DNA of 64,000 nt from Glycomyces luteolus (GCF_027622875.1 NZ_JAPZVP010000023.1:23775-87774); one strand, 5' to 3'; positions 8,122-16,290 are shown, counted from the first letter of the stretch. The notes: a model not told the origin generated them from the sequence alone. Translations and numbers: made by a program.

Positions 8122-8787
8122 ATGCCGATCGTCACCGACTACGCCACCGCAGTCGCCGCCTATCTGAAGGAGCGCGCGGAGGCCGGGGCGGAGATCCGCG
8201 CGGCCGTCGCCGCGTACCGGGCCGAGGCGGACCGGCTCGCCGCTGCGGTCGGGTCCGCCCGTGTCGCCCGGGAGGGGGCCGACAGCGCCGCGGCGAGCGC
8301 GGCGGCGCTCGTGGCCGAGACCGACAACACTGTGGCGGTGCTGTGGCGTTCCCTCGGGGGCTTCGTGGGGCACCGCCGTATCGGGCCGATGCCTTCGGCG
8401 GGCGAGCCTGATCCGGATCCCGGTCCGGAGCGGGTGCGGGCCCGGCTCGAGCGCTCTGAGCGTCTGCTTTCGCTCGCCCGGCAGGGGGAGTTGCCGATCG
8501 AGGCGCCGCGGCACACCGAGATCACCGCGGCCGCGATCGGCCTCGGGCTGGGGGCGCTGGCGGTGTGGGCGGCGCTGGGGATGCTGAGGTCCGGGGGTCT
8601 CGCGTTCGCGGAGGGGCTGGCGTCGCTGATGCTGTTCGTCGGTATCGGGGCCGGGCCGATCGTGCTGGGGGCGTGGCTGTCCTGGCAGTACCGGGTGCGG
8701 CCGCGGCCGGGGCAGACGCTGGTGTGCGTCGGGGCGGCGATCGTCGGGGTGTGCGTGCTGGCGGGCTTGTTCATGAGGGGGCTCTAG
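8122..8787 (+). CDS. Membrane protein with coiled-coil N-terminus, last gene of the FtsK operon
   Basis: The 221-residue product begins with an alanine-rich coiled coil (about 8-75) and a hydrophilic linker (80-125). Three transmembrane segments follow near 132-150, 158-182 and 192-212, with a very short C-terminal tail. It was not recognised as a named family. GAGG lies 8 nt before the ATG, and the 10-nt gap from the ATPase gene shows it is the last member of the operon. Its long cytoplasmic helix next to membrane helices is what a docking subunit for the soluble ATPase upstream would look like (inference). The strand becomes intergenic after its TAG, with no obvious terminator before the next gene at 8848. 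Confidence 0.72.
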   Translation: MPIVTDYATAVAAYLKERAEAGAEIRAAVAAYRAEADRLAAAVGSARVAREGADSAAASAAALVAETDNTVAVLWRSLGGFVGHRRIGPMPSAGEPDPDPGPERVRARLERSERLLSLARQGELPIEAPRHTEITAAAIGLGLGALAVWAALGMLRSGGLAFAEGLASLMLFVGIGAGPIVLGAWLSWQYRVRPRPGQTLVCVGAAIVGVCVLAGLFMRGL

Positions 8788-8847
8788 AGGGCGGTTGACG
8801 TCATGGGGTACACCTGATGCGTCAACGAAACGTGAGGAGTCCCGTCA

Positions 8848-9402
8848 ATGGCCGCCATCGACGACACCGGCTCGTGGCATTACGGCCCCCTGCCGTCCAC
8901 TGACGACGCCCCCGCCTGGATCTACGGGATCGTCCCGGACGGCTGGATCGCCGGGATGCCCGATGTGACGGTGGACCGCGACGAGATGATCATCATCTGT
9001 CCGCTGCCGACCCCGGACCACCCGGCCGACGCGACGGAGTCGGACCGGGCGGCGACGGAGGAGGGCCGGATCTCGCGGTTCCGGGAGGCGACGCGGGACA
9101 TGCGCGTGCAGATCGCGCAGCAGCTGCAGTACCGGTACCACCGGCAGTCCTCGTGGGGTGCGCGCTGCGGTTCCACGACGATGGTGTTCACGCATCAGTC
9201 CCTGCCGGTGACGACGCGGTTGCGGCAGCCGGAGCGGCTGGTGCTGGACACGCTGGTGGGTTCGGGTGTGGCCGCTTCGCGCTCGGATGCGCTCGCTTGG
9301 TGCGTGCGCCTGGTCGAGCAGCACGCGGAGGACTGGCTCAAGGAGCTGCGCGAGGCGATGGTGAGCGTCGACGAGCTGCGGCGCCGGGGGCCTTCGGTGT
9401 AG
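8848..9402 (+). CDS. Conserved actinobacterial hypothetical protein
   Basis: The 184-residue soluble protein resembles, from memory, a widespread actinobacterial family of unknown function. Its N-terminal half carries IICPLPTP and a charged helix (ISRFREATRDMRVQIAQQ). The middle has SSWGARCG. The C-terminal half has the strongly family-like TRLRQPERLVLDTLVGSGVA.SRS.ALAWCVRLV, whose helix-turn pattern is reminiscent of a ribbon-helix-helix fold, and ends in VSVDELRRRGP. GAGGAG lies 8 nt upstream of the ATG. It has its own terminator at 9422-9451. It may be transcribed separately from the FtsK operon 60 bp upstream. No function is assigned. Confidence 0.75.
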   Translation: MAAIDDTGSWHYGPLPSTDDAPAWIYGIVPDGWIAGMPDVTVDRDEMIIICPLPTPDHPADATESDRAATEEGRISRFREATRDMRVQIAQQLQYRYHRQSSWGARCGSTTMVFTHQSLPVTTRLRQPERLVLDTLVGSGVAASRSDALAWCVRLVEQHAEDWLKELREAMVSVDELRRRGPSV

Positions 9403-9421
9403 CGCGAAGGGCGTGTGGAGA

Positions 9422-9451
9422 GGGCGGGAGCGCGTGCGTTCCCGCCCTTTT
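9422..9451 (+). terminator. Terminator after the 8848-9402 gene, possibly bidirectional
   Basis: An 11-bp stem (9422-9432 with 9437-9447, one G-U pair) has a 4-nt loop and TTTT at 9448-9451. It also sits just past the stop of the small gene on the other strand, which could use the same hairpin. Confidence 0.8.
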
Positions 9452-9458
9452 CGCGTGC

Positions 9459-9575
9459 TCAGTTCAGCAGCAGGTAGGCCAGGACGATCGCCATGATGAT
9501 GAGGATCGCGACCACGAAGCCGATCGTCGCGCCTCTGGCGCGGTTCGGCTGCGGTTCCGGTTCTCGGTGCGCCAT
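9459..9575 (-). CDS. Small single-span membrane protein, 38 residues
   Basis: This short reading frame codes for 38 residues: a basic and Pro/Glu-rich cytoplasmic start (MAHREPEPQPNRARG) and one strongly hydrophobic helix (residues 17-37, rich in V, A, I, L) that ends in N and the stop codon. GGAGAGG lies 6 nt before the ATG, an ideal ribosome site. The hairpin at 9422-9447 follows the stop. Composition, ribosome site and terminator together favour a real gene over chance. Function is unknown. Small single-pass proteins of this kind often modulate larger membrane complexes, but no partner is evident next to it. Confidence 0.68.
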   Translation of the reverse strand: MAHREPEPQPNRARGATIGFVVAILIIMAIVLAYLLLN

Positions 9576-10043
9576 GGGCCTCTCCAACGCTTCGACACTC
9601 GGATGCGGCTGTGCAGACCTGCATCTTCACCCAAGACGCGTCGTGATGCGGGGATTCAGGTCAAAAGGCGATGACTCGCGCTCGAAACGTGCTCGCGACG
9701 GCGCGCTAACGCGCTCGTTCCATGATCGAAACCGATCGCATTAGTTGCGAGGGTTGGTCGAATTCAGTCCCGTATGCGCGTTACTGCTTGCTCACGCAGA
9801 AAGTGCGAGTAGTTATGCTCGTTTCGAGCTTGAATGCGCACGAGGCCGGGTTGCGGCTACGGAGTTCCTGTTCAGGACCGGACCAATCGCGCACGACTGC
9901 CTGCGCGTGCCCGGGTATTCCCGTAGCGTCCGAATGACCGGTCCCGGCCGGGGCGACCAGCCCCGGCCCATCGGCACGGGCCGCCGCGAGCCGCCACCAG
10001 CGGACAGCGCGCCGTGCAAGAGAACAGCACCGAAGGAGCCACC
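9576..10043. promoter_or_regulatory. 468-bp leader and promoter region of pckG
   Basis: No convincing gene is seen here. The stretch from about 9700 to 9830 is locally lower in G+C and holds short inverted repeats (for example GATCG/CGATC near 9726-9739 and GCTCG/CGAGC near 9818-9830) and TAGTTATGCT-like -10 candidates near 9810. A strong stem (9946-9954 with 9960-9968, 5-nt loop) lies about 75 bp before the pckG start. Transcription start and regulator cannot be assigned from sequence alone; a glucose- or gluconeogenesis-responsive promoter would be expected for this enzyme. Confidence 0.4.
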
Positions 10044-11897
10044 GTGAGCATCGAAGTCTCCACCGCCAGTGTCGTTGACACCAGCACCGCCTCGATCGGA
10101 CTCACCGATCCCCCCACCCGCCACCACAGGCTGCTCGCCTGGGTCGGCGAGGTGGCCGAGCTGACCGACCCCGACCAGATCGTGTGGTGCGACGGCAGCC
10201 GCGCCGAATGGGAGCGCCTGACCGCCGAGCTCGTCGCGTTCGGGACTCTGGAGCCCGTGCCCGCGAAGCCCGACTCGTTCCTGGCGCGCACCGATCCCGA
10301 CGACGTCGCCCGCGTCGAGGACCGCACCTTCATCTGCTCGAACGACCCCGAGGACGCCGGGCCCACCAACAACTGGACCGCGCCCGACTACATGCGCGAG
10401 ACCATGACCGGCCTCTACCGCGGCTCGATGCGCGGGCGCACCATGTACGTCGTCCCGTTCTGCATGGGCCCGATCGACGCCGAGGACCCGAAGTTCGGGG
10501 TCGAGATCACCGATTCCGCGTACGTGGCGGTCTCCATGAGCATCATGGCCCGCATGGGCACGCCGGTGCTCGACGCGATGGGCCGCGACGCCGACTTCGT
10601 CAAGTGCCTCCACTCCGTCGGCGCGCCCCTCGAACCCGGACAGGCCGACGTGCCCTGGCCGTGCAGCAAGACGAAGTACATCTCGCACTTCCCCGAAGAC
10701 CGCGAGATCTGGTCCTTCGGCTCCGGCTACGGCGGCAACTCGCTGCTCGGCAAGAAGTGCCTCTCGCTGCGCATCGGCTCGGTGCTCGGCCGCGACGAGG
10801 GCTGGCTCGCCGAGCACATGCTCATCCTGCGCCTGACCAGCCCTGAAGGGAAGGTCTACCACGTGACCGGCGCGTTCCCCTCCGCGTGCGGCAAGACCAA
10901 CCTCGCCATGCTCGAGCCCACGATCCCGGGCTGGAAGGTCGAGACCCTCGGCGACGACATCGCCTGGCTCCGCTTCGGCGAGGACGGCCGCCTCTGGGCC
11001 ACCAACCCCGAGTACGGCTTCTTCGGCGTCGCCCCCGGCACCGACTACAAGACCAACCCGAACGCCATGCGCACCATCGAGAAGGGCCACACGCTCTTCA
11101 CGAACGTCGCGCTCACCGACGACGGCGACGTGTGGTGGGAGGGCATGGGGGAGGCCCCCGACCACCTGATCGACTGGAAGGGCCGCGACTGGACGCCCCG
11201 CTCCGAGGAGCCGTCCAGCCACCCGAACAGCCGCTTCTGCACGCCGATCAAGCAGTGCCCGATCCTCGCCGAGCAGTACGACGACCCGCGCGGCGTCCCG
11301 ATCGACGCGATCCTCTTCGGCGGCCGCCGCGCCACCACGATCCCGCTCGCCACGCAGGCCCGCGACTGGGCCCACGGCGTCTACATGGGCTCGACCATGT
11401 CCTCGGAGACCACCGCCGCCGCCACCGGCCAGGTCGGCGTGGTCCGCCGCGACCCGATGGGCATGCTGCCGTTCATGGGCTACAACGCCGCCGACTACTT
11501 CGGCCACTGGCTCGAGATCGGCAAGGCCGCCACCGACGAGGAGCTCCTGCCCGAGGTCTTCTACGTGAACTGGTTCCGCCGCTCCGAAGACGGCCGCTTC
11601 CTGTGGCCCGGCTTCGGCGAGAACTCCCGCGTCCTCAAATGGGTCGTCGAGCGCCTCGAAGGGCGCGCCGAGGCCGTCGAGACCGCGATCGGGTACTGCC
11701 CGACCCCGAAGGCGCTCGACGTGGACGGGCTCGACATGAGCGAGGCCGACCTCAAGGCCGCCCTCGAGGTGGACCGGGACGAATGGGCCGCGGAGATCCC
11801 GCTGGTCGAAAGCTGGTTCGCGCGGTTCGGCGACCGGCTCCCGACCGTGCTCTGGAGCGAACTCGACGCGCTCAAGCAGCGCCTCGACCTGCAGTAA
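10044..11897 (+). CDS. pckG: Phosphoenolpyruvate carboxykinase (GTP)
   Basis: The 617-residue enzyme converts oxaloacetate and GTP to PEP, CO2 and GDP, the entry step of gluconeogenesis in the cytoplasm. The length fits the GTP-dependent family (about 600). Visible signatures include the active-site P-loop FPSACGKTN (F278-N286, catalytic C282), VWCDGS near the N-terminus, [36 protein letters not shown] and the ATTIPL/MGSTM.SETT guanine-site region. GTG 10044 is chosen because AGGAG lies 6 nt upstream and the length matches; an in-frame ATG at 10014 lacks a ribosome site. It is monocistronic, with a 15-bp stem terminator directly after it. Confidence 0.97.
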   Translation: MSIEVSTASVVDTSTASIGLTDPPTRHHRLLAWVGEVAELTDPDQIVWCDGSRAEWERLTAELVAFGTLEPVPAKPDSFLARTDPDDVARVEDRTFICSNDPEDAGPTNNWTAPDYMRETMTGLYRGSMRGRTMYVVPFCMGPIDAEDPKFGVEITDSAYVAVSMSIMARMGTPVLDAMGRDADFVKCLHSVGAPLEPGQADVPWPCSKTKYISHFPEDREIWSFGSGYGGNSLLGKKCLSLRIGSVLGRDEGWLAEHMLILRLTSPEGKVYHVTGAFPSACGKTNLAMLEPTIPGWKVETLGDDIAWLRFGEDGRLWATNPEYGFFGVAPGTDYKTNPNAMRTIEKGHTLFTNVALTDDGDVWWEGMGEAPDHLIDWKGRDWTPRSEEPSSHPNSRFCTPIKQCPILAEQYDDPRGVPIDAILFGGRRATTIPLATQARDWAHGVYMGSTMSSETTAAATGQVGVVRRDPMGMLPFMGYNAADYFGHWLEIGKAATDEELLPEVFYVNWFRRSEDGRFLWPGFGENSRVLKWVVERLEGRAEAVETAIGYCPTPKALDVDGLDMSEADLKAALEVDRDEWAAEIPLVESWFARFGDRLPTVLWSELDALKQRLDLQ

Positions 11898-11905
11898 GCC
11901 GACTT

Positions 11906-11941
11906 CCACCGCCCGCGCGCCTCCCAGCGCGCGGGCGGTGG
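11906..11941 (+). terminator. Stem-loop terminator of pckG
   Basis: A perfect 15-bp GC stem (11906-11920 with 11927-11941) and 6-nt loop begin 8 nt after the stop. No T tract follows. Confidence 0.8.
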
Positions 11942-11996
11942 CGCGTCCGCCGCGGTCTACCACCAGTGGCGCGTATGAGCGGTGATTCCCCGGCCG

Positions 11997-12061
11997 CACG
12001 GTGACGCTCGCGAGCCGTGGATTCGGTCCCCACGGTGAAGCTTGCGAGCCGTGAATTTGGC
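11997..12061. repeat. Two imperfect 31-bp direct repeats before the prenyltransferase gene
   Basis: Copies at 11997-12027 and 12031-12061 start 34 bp apart and share the core GCGAGCCGTG plus flanks (cacggtga.gct.gcgagccgtg.att.gg) with five mismatches. The second copy runs into the putative promoter at 12068-12073. They could be a tandem operator or a small duplication. Confidence 0.65.
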
Positions 12062-12067
12062 ACAGCC

Positions 12068-12073
12068 TACAAT
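12068..12073 (+). promoter_or_regulatory. -10 element of a near-leaderless promoter
   Basis: TACAAT ends 8 nt before the GTG at 12082. No ribosome site precedes that GTG, so transcription probably begins at or within 1-2 nt of it. A good -35 is not evident (TTGCGA at 12042-12047 would give a 20-nt spacer). Confidence 0.5.
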
Positions 12074-12081
12074 TGCCGGTT

Positions 12082-12849
12082 GTGGCGATCTCGAACCTGC
12101 TTTACCGGATCTACGAGCGTCGGCTCGCGCGCGAGCTGACCGGCCAGCCGCTGCCCCGGCACATCGGCGTCATGGTCGACGGCAACCGTCGCTGGGCCCG
12201 CGACATGGGCCTGACCGACCCCAACGACGGCCACCGCGCCGGCGCGAAGCACATCGAGCGCTTCCTCGGCTGGTGCGACGAACTGGGCGTCGAGCACGTC
12301 ACGATCTGGCTCCTCTCCACCGAGAACCTCTCCCGCCCGAAAGAGCAGCTCGACCCGCTCCTCGACATCATCGACGAACTCGCCGGAGAACTCGCCGAGG
12401 ACGGCCAGCCGTGGCAGCTCCGCATGGTCGGCGCCCTCGACCTCCTCCCCGAAGAGCACCAGGCCGCGCTGAAAAGCGCCCAGCAGCGCACCGCCGACAA
12501 GCGGGGCATGCAGGTCAACCTCGCCGTCTGCTACGGCGGCCAGCGCGAGATCGCCGACGCCGTGCGCTCCTTCATCCTCGAGCAGGCCGCGACCGGAGCG
12601 AGCCTGGAGGAGGTCGCCGAGTCCATCGACGCCGACTCGATCGCCCGCCACCTCTACATGACCGGCCAGCCCGACCCCGACCTCGTGATCCGCACCAGCG
12701 GCGAGCAGCGGATCTCGGGGTTCCTGCTGTGGCAGTCGGCGTACTCGGAGTTCTACTTCTGCGATTCGAACTGGCCGGACTTCCGCCGGGTCGACTTCCT
12801 GCGCGCGGTGCGGTCCTTCGCCATCCGCGACCGCCGCTACGGCAAGTGA
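12082..12849 (+). CDS. Short-chain-type cis-prenyl (isoprenyl) transferase, Rv1086-like
   Basis: The 255-residue cytoplasmic or membrane-associated enzyme adds isopentenyl diphosphate to an allylic diphosphate in cis configuration. Conserved marks are VMVDGNRRWAR (catalytic D33), the STENL block, GGQREI and DLVIRTSGEQRISGFLLWQSAYSEFYF. The variant N-terminus (LLYRIYERRL) and GEQRISGFLLWQ block look most like the mycobacterial short-chain farnesyl-diphosphate synthase type (Rv1086). A long-chain undecaprenyl synthase is also possible. Its product would feed polyprenyl phosphate carriers of cell-wall synthesis. An upstream TTG (12073) is possible, but GTG 12082 with the adjacent -10 element favours a leaderless start. 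A sigma-factor gene follows after 113 bp. Confidence 0.9.
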   Translation: MAISNLLYRIYERRLARELTGQPLPRHIGVMVDGNRRWARDMGLTDPNDGHRAGAKHIERFLGWCDELGVEHVTIWLLSTENLSRPKEQLDPLLDIIDELAGELAEDGQPWQLRMVGALDLLPEEHQAALKSAQQRTADKRGMQVNLAVCYGGQREIADAVRSFILEQAATGASLEEVAESIDADSIARHLYMTGQPDPDLVIRTSGEQRISGFLLWQSAYSEFYFCDSNWPDFRRVDFLRAVRSFAIRDRRYGK

Positions 12850-12903
12850 CGGCGTTCTCGCCGAAGATTTCCTGACGCGCGCTGCGTCATTCGGGCCGGG
12901 TCC

Positions 12904-12913
12904 TTCGTGTGGA
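12904..12913 (+). promoter_or_regulatory. TTCGTGTGGA motif before sigma cassette 1
   Basis: TTCGTGTGGA starts 59 bp before the sigma ATG at 12963. The same 10-mer precedes cassette 2 and a variant precedes cassette 3, so it is a candidate -10 region of an autoregulated ECF promoter. Confidence 0.4.
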
Positions 12914-12962
12914 GAGTGCGATCAAACCGACTGCACGCCACAATCCTGGAAACGAGGACCGG

Positions 12963-13502
12963 ATGACTGCGAGCCCCATAGCGCAACAGTCCATTGTGTC
13001 TCGCGCGTCGCCCCCGGCCCGCGCCGACTTCGACGGGTTCTACGCCGCCAACGTCGACCAGATCACCGCGCAGATCCGCGCCTACGTCGGGGATCTCGCC
13101 GAGGCCGAGGACCTGGTGGCGGAGGCCTTCTGCCGGGCGCTGGCCCGCTGGGGCTCGATCAGCGCCTATGACAACCCGGCCACATGGGTGCGCCGGGTCG
13201 CGTGGAACCTGGCGACCTCGCGGCTGCGCCGCGCCGCCGTGCTGCGGCGGTTCCTGCGCTGGCAGCGGCCAGCGACCGCCGAGGCGCCCGGTCCCGACCG
13301 GATCGACCTGGAGCAGGCGCTGTCGGAGCTGAACGAGCGGCACCGCAAGGCCGTCATCCTCCGGTACATGGCCGGGATGACCACCGCGGCGATCGCCGAT
13401 CAGGAGGGGGTGGCCGAGTCGACCGTCCGCTCCTGGCTGACCCGAGGAAAAGCGGCGCTCGCGGAGCGACTGCGCATCGAAGAGTTCGAGGAGAACCGAT
13501 GA
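12963..13502 (+). CDS. ECF RNA polymerase sigma factor, SigE-family, cassette 1
   Basis: The 179-residue protein has sigma region 2 (about 20-85: FDGFYAANVDQITAQIRAYVGD..EAEDLVAEAFCRALARW) and region 4 (about 120-172: LNERHRKAVILRYMAGMTTAAIADQEGVAESTVRSWL), the SigE-like actinobacterial layout. It directs core RNA polymerase to a dedicated promoter set. ATG 12963 is chosen because GAGG lies about 6 nt upstream and the product then aligns with its two paralogues; a start at 12909 adds a non-conserved tail. The stop overlaps the start of the membrane partner gene (ATGA). Paralogues follow at 14531 and 16429 with the same arrangement. Confidence 0.93.
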   Translation: MTASPIAQQSIVSRASPPARADFDGFYAANVDQITAQIRAYVGDLAEAEDLVAEAFCRALARWGSISAYDNPATWVRRVAWNLATSRLRRAAVLRRFLRWQRPATAEAPGPDRIDLEQALSELNERHRKAVILRYMAGMTTAAIADQEGVAESTVRSWLTRGKAALAERLRIEEFEENR

Positions 13503-14293
13503 CCACCCCTGAGCGAGACCCGTTGGGCGACATGTTCGACCAGTACGCCGCCGCCACCGCCGCCGAGACCACCCGGTCGACCACCGGGCAGTTGCGCCGC
13601 CGGATGCACCGCCACCGCGCCGGCCGCTTCGCCGCTGTCGGCGTCGCGGCCGCGGTCCTGGCCGTACCGGGGGTCTGGGCGCTCCAGAATGCCGGAGCCG
13701 ACGAACCGGTCGGTGCCGCCGACCAGGGCGCCGCGGAACCGAGCGAGGAGGCCGCGACCTGCCCGATGACGGTGTTGACGATGACGCCGATCGTGGATGC
13801 CGAAGGCACCGAACTGGAGGAGTTCATCGCCTCCGAAGAGGCCCGGGCGATGATGCTGGCCCTCCCGGAGGGCTCCGAAATCCGGGGCTACCGGGACGAC
13901 CCTGAGATCAAGATCGTGGTCATTCCCGGGGATGTGGACCTCGACGGTTACCTCGATGTCGAGGAGTACGGCTTCACCCTCGCATCTGAGGAGGAATTCG
14001 TGGTCGCCGTTTACGAGGAGGCGCGAGCTGAGGAACTTGCGGCCGATTGCGTTGATCCGACCGGTGAGGAGCCTTCCGAGGAGAGCGGCACGCCCGGCGA
14101 CGAGCCCACCGAGGAAGGGTCGGAGACCGGTGAGCTGCCGACCGAATCCGCAGGGGCGCCCACGGACGCGGGGGAGGAGCCCACGGAAGCGGGCGAGGAG
14201 GAACCGACCGGGGAGTCCACTCCCGGCGGGGGCGACGAGCCCACGACCGGCGACGACGAGGAGCCCTCGGCTTCGGAGGAGTCCACACCCTGA
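13499..14293 (+). CDS. Membrane partner of sigma cassette 1, acidic extracellular domain
   Basis: The 264-residue protein has an arginine-rich cytoplasmic N-terminus (about 1-44), one transmembrane helix (about 45-65), a small extracytoplasmic domain with two cysteines (C85 region and AADCVD), and a long E/P/T/S/G-rich tail (about 180-264) with repeated EEPT units. Position and translational coupling (ATGA overlap) suggest it restrains or informs the sigma factor. It lacks the HxxxCxxC zinc anti-sigma motif, so anti-sigma action is inference. The acidic tail probably spans or contacts the cell wall. A stem-loop terminator follows at 14312. Confidence 0.75.
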   Translation: MTTPERDPLGDMFDQYAAATAAETTRSTTGQLRRRMHRHRAGRFAAVGVAAAVLAVPGVWALQNAGADEPVGAADQGAAEPSEEAATCPMTVLTMTPIVDAEGTELEEFIASEEARAMMLALPEGSEIRGYRDDPEIKIVVIPGDVDLDGYLDVEEYGFTLASEEEFVVAVYEEARAEELAADCVDPTGEEPSEESGTPGDEPTEEGSETGELPTESAGAPTDAGEEPTEAGEEEPTGESTPGGGDEPTTGDDEEPSASEESTP

Positions 14294-14311
14294 TCGCCTG
14301 AGCGACAACGA

Positions 14312-14340
14312 GGCCCCCGCGAGCGCTGCTCGCGGGGGCC
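14312..14340 (+). terminator. Terminator of sigma cassette 1
   Basis: A 12-bp stem (14312-14323 with 14329-14340) shares both arms (GGCCCCCGCGAG/CTCGCGGGGGCC) with the terminator at 16262-16290, differing only in the 5-nt loop. TT follows. Confidence 0.85.
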
Positions 14341-14475
14341 TTCGCCGTCCGATGCTCTGCCCGCTCGCGCTCCGCCTCACCATGAGGGCAGCGCCCGCGT
14401 CCGCGATCGAGGCGGACCCGACGGATTCCGCCTGGAGAAAACCCGGTTCCGGGGTGAGACTTTATGGACCGCTCG

Positions 14476-14485
14476 TTCGTGTGGA
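14476..14485 (+). promoter_or_regulatory. TTCGTGTGGA motif before sigma cassette 2
   Basis: The same 10-mer as at 12904 starts 55 bp before the ATG at 14531. An ACTTT-like element precedes it by 13 nt; cassette 1 has TCATT at the same distance. Confidence 0.4.
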
Positions 14486-14530
14486 TGAGGCGATCGACCG
14501 ATCGCCCCTGCTGACCCCCAGAGGAGCCCT

Positions 14531-15073
14531 ATGGCAGCCAGCATCGCCGCGAACACCGCCGCGTTGGACCGAGCGGGCCCGGCCGACCACCGCGCCGAGT
14601 TCAACGCCTTCTACGCCAGCAACATCGGCCCGATCACCGCGCAGATCCGCGCGTACACGGGCGATCCCGCGGAAGCCGAAGACCTCGTGGCCGAGGCCTT
14701 CCTCCGGGCGCTCACCCGCTGGAAGACCGTCGGCACCTACGACAACCCCGCGGTCTGGGTCCGCCGCGTCGCATGGAACCTCGCCACCTCCCGGCTGCGG
14801 CGCGGCGCCTTCATCCGCACGTTCATGCGCCGCCAGCGCGTCGTGGACGTCGAAGGGCCCGAACCCGACCGCGTCGACCTCGAGCGGGCGCTCGCCGGAC
14901 TCAACGAGCGCCACCGCAAGGCGATCATCCTCCACTACATCGCCGGGCTGTCGGGCGCGGAGATCGCCGACCAGGAGCGGGTCGCCGAATCGACCGTCCG
15001 CACCTGGCTGGCCCGAGGGCGCGCCGCCCTCGCTGAACGACTGCGCATCGACGACGTGAAGGAGCCGCAATGA
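14531..15073 (+). CDS. ECF RNA polymerase sigma factor, SigE-family, cassette 2
   Basis: The 180-residue paralogue has region 2 (about 22-87: FNAFYASNIGPITAQIRAYTGDPAEAEDLVAEAF) and region 4 (about 125-175: LNERHRKAIILHYIAGLSGAEIADQERVAESTVRTWL). It is very close to the sigma of cassette 1 and somewhat further from cassette 3. AGAGGAG lies about 5 nt before the ATG. Its stop overlaps the next start by ATGA, so the pair is translationally coupled. Divergence of the recognition helix from cassette 1 (ADQERVAESTVRTW against ADQEGVAESTVRSW) is slight, so overlapping promoter specificity and cross-talk are possible (inference). Confidence 0.93.
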   Translation: MAASIAANTAALDRAGPADHRAEFNAFYASNIGPITAQIRAYTGDPAEAEDLVAEAFLRALTRWKTVGTYDNPAVWVRRVAWNLATSRLRRGAFIRTFMRRQRVVDVEGPEPDRVDLERALAGLNERHRKAIILHYIAGLSGAEIADQERVAESTVRTWLARGRAALAERLRIDDVKEPQ

Positions 15074-16248
15074 ACACCCCGGACCCGATGAAACAGATCT
15101 TCGCCCGGTACACCGGCGAGATCACCGCTACCTCGACCGGCGACGCCGACCGGTTGTGGCGCAGGGCGAAGCGCCGCCGCATCGGCCAGGTCGCCGCCGC
15201 CGGCGTCGCCGCTCTCGCGCTGACGGGCTCGGCGACCTGGGCGTTCCAGCAGAACGTGGCCCCCGAGGAGCAGGAGACCGCCGCCGAGGAGACCCCTGAG
15301 CCGACCGTCCCGGACGAGACCTCCACGCCCACCGAGGAGCAGGAGGACTACCTGGACATGCTCGGTCCGGGCGCCGACCTCGTCGGAGCCGAGCTGGACC
15401 TGCCGCCGTTCGTCCCCGGCGACGCCGAGATCGATGCCGTCTGCGGGCTCGACGGCGTCGTGCTCGGCGACGGCAGGCACGAGGAGCCCGTCGAGCACGG
15501 CTCGGTGTTCCTCAAAGAGGCCCTCCCGGGGACGCTGGCCGGTGACGGCGGCGGTTGGGCCGAGGTGGGGCTCTTCGGATGCCGGTACGGCGAGGAGACG
15601 CTGTACCAGGCGGTCGTCCTCGAAGAGGTCCAGGACGACACGTGGGCGGCCCGAGAGCAGATCGTCCACTCGGTGCCCGGCGGCGAATCGCCGCAGTACC
15701 TGCAGAGCACCGACGACGACGGCGTCCTCATCGGCTTCGCCGAACGGTACGACCCCGCCGCGAACGACCTCGCCTACTGGGTCGAGAGCGTCGGGTTCGA
15801 CGCCGCGGGCGCGCCGGTGCGCGAGGTGCTCGCCGAACTCGACGAGGCGGGCTACTCCGACCTGTCGGTCCAGATCACCGCGACCGAGACCGAGGAGGCG
15901 GGGATCTGGACCGTCACCCTCGAGGTCCGCAACAACGGGCCGCGGGACATCAGCGACCATGTGCTGAACGCGGGCGCCGACGAGGAGATCGAGGTCGTGT
16001 CCGGGGAGCCGCTCGGCAACATCGAGGAAGGGATCTGGACCACGCTCGGCGAACTCGACGACTTCGGGGTCGGCCAGTCCTACAGCCAGGAGTGGACCGT
16101 GTCCGTCGACGCCGACCGAGACGACGACGGGATCTCGCCGCGGTTCGACGTCGGCCTCGAAGCGACCGAGCCGTGGGAGGAGCGGCCCGAGCTGGTGCAG
16201 ACCGTCTTCTGGGGACAAGAGGGCGGCGTGTACTACTTCTACCAGTAA
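15070..16248 (+). CDS. Membrane partner of sigma cassette 2, large extracytoplasmic domain
   Basis: The 392-residue protein has a short arginine-rich cytoplasmic part (about 1-38) and one transmembrane helix (about 40-60, ending SATWAFQQNV). An acidic Pro/Thr linker follows (about 63-95), then a 290-residue extracytoplasmic region with two cysteines (VCGLDG, FGCRYG) and a beta-rich end resembling a CARDB-like fold (TVTLEVRNNGPRDIS...). It shares layout and short phrases with the cassette 3 partner (PSF/PPFVPGD..., GCR.GE....QVLV.E) but little with cassette 1 beyond the membrane segment. A sensor or anti-sigma role is inferred from coupling to the sigma gene. No zinc anti-sigma motif is present. 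A terminator follows at 16262. Confidence 0.77.
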   Translation: MNTPDPMKQIFARYTGEITATSTGDADRLWRRAKRRRIGQVAAAGVAALALTGSATWAFQQNVAPEEQETAAEETPEPTVPDETSTPTEEQEDYLDMLGPGADLVGAELDLPPFVPGDAEIDAVCGLDGVVLGDGRHEEPVEHGSVFLKEALPGTLAGDGGGWAEVGLFGCRYGEETLYQAVVLEEVQDDTWAAREQIVHSVPGGESPQYLQSTDDDGVLIGFAERYDPAANDLAYWVESVGFDAAGAPVREVLAELDEAGYSDLSVQITATETEEAGIWTVTLEVRNNGPRDISDHVLNAGADEEIEVVSGEPLGNIEEGIWTTLGELDDFGVGQSYSQEWTVSVDADRDDDGISPRFDVGLEATEPWEERPELVQTVFWGQEGGVYYFYQ

Positions 16249-16261
16249 TAGCGTGCGGCGA

Positions 16262-16290
16262 GGCCCCCGCGAGCAGCGCTCGCGGGGGCC
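16262..16290 (+). terminator. Terminator of sigma cassette 2
   Basis: A 12-bp stem (16262-16273 with 16279-16290) has arms identical to those of the cassette 1 terminator. Confidence 0.85.

Noticed and set aside
12909..12962. N-terminal extension of the first sigma factor
   Set aside because: Overlaps the probable promoter element and is absent from the two paralogues; ATG 12963 has the ribosome site.
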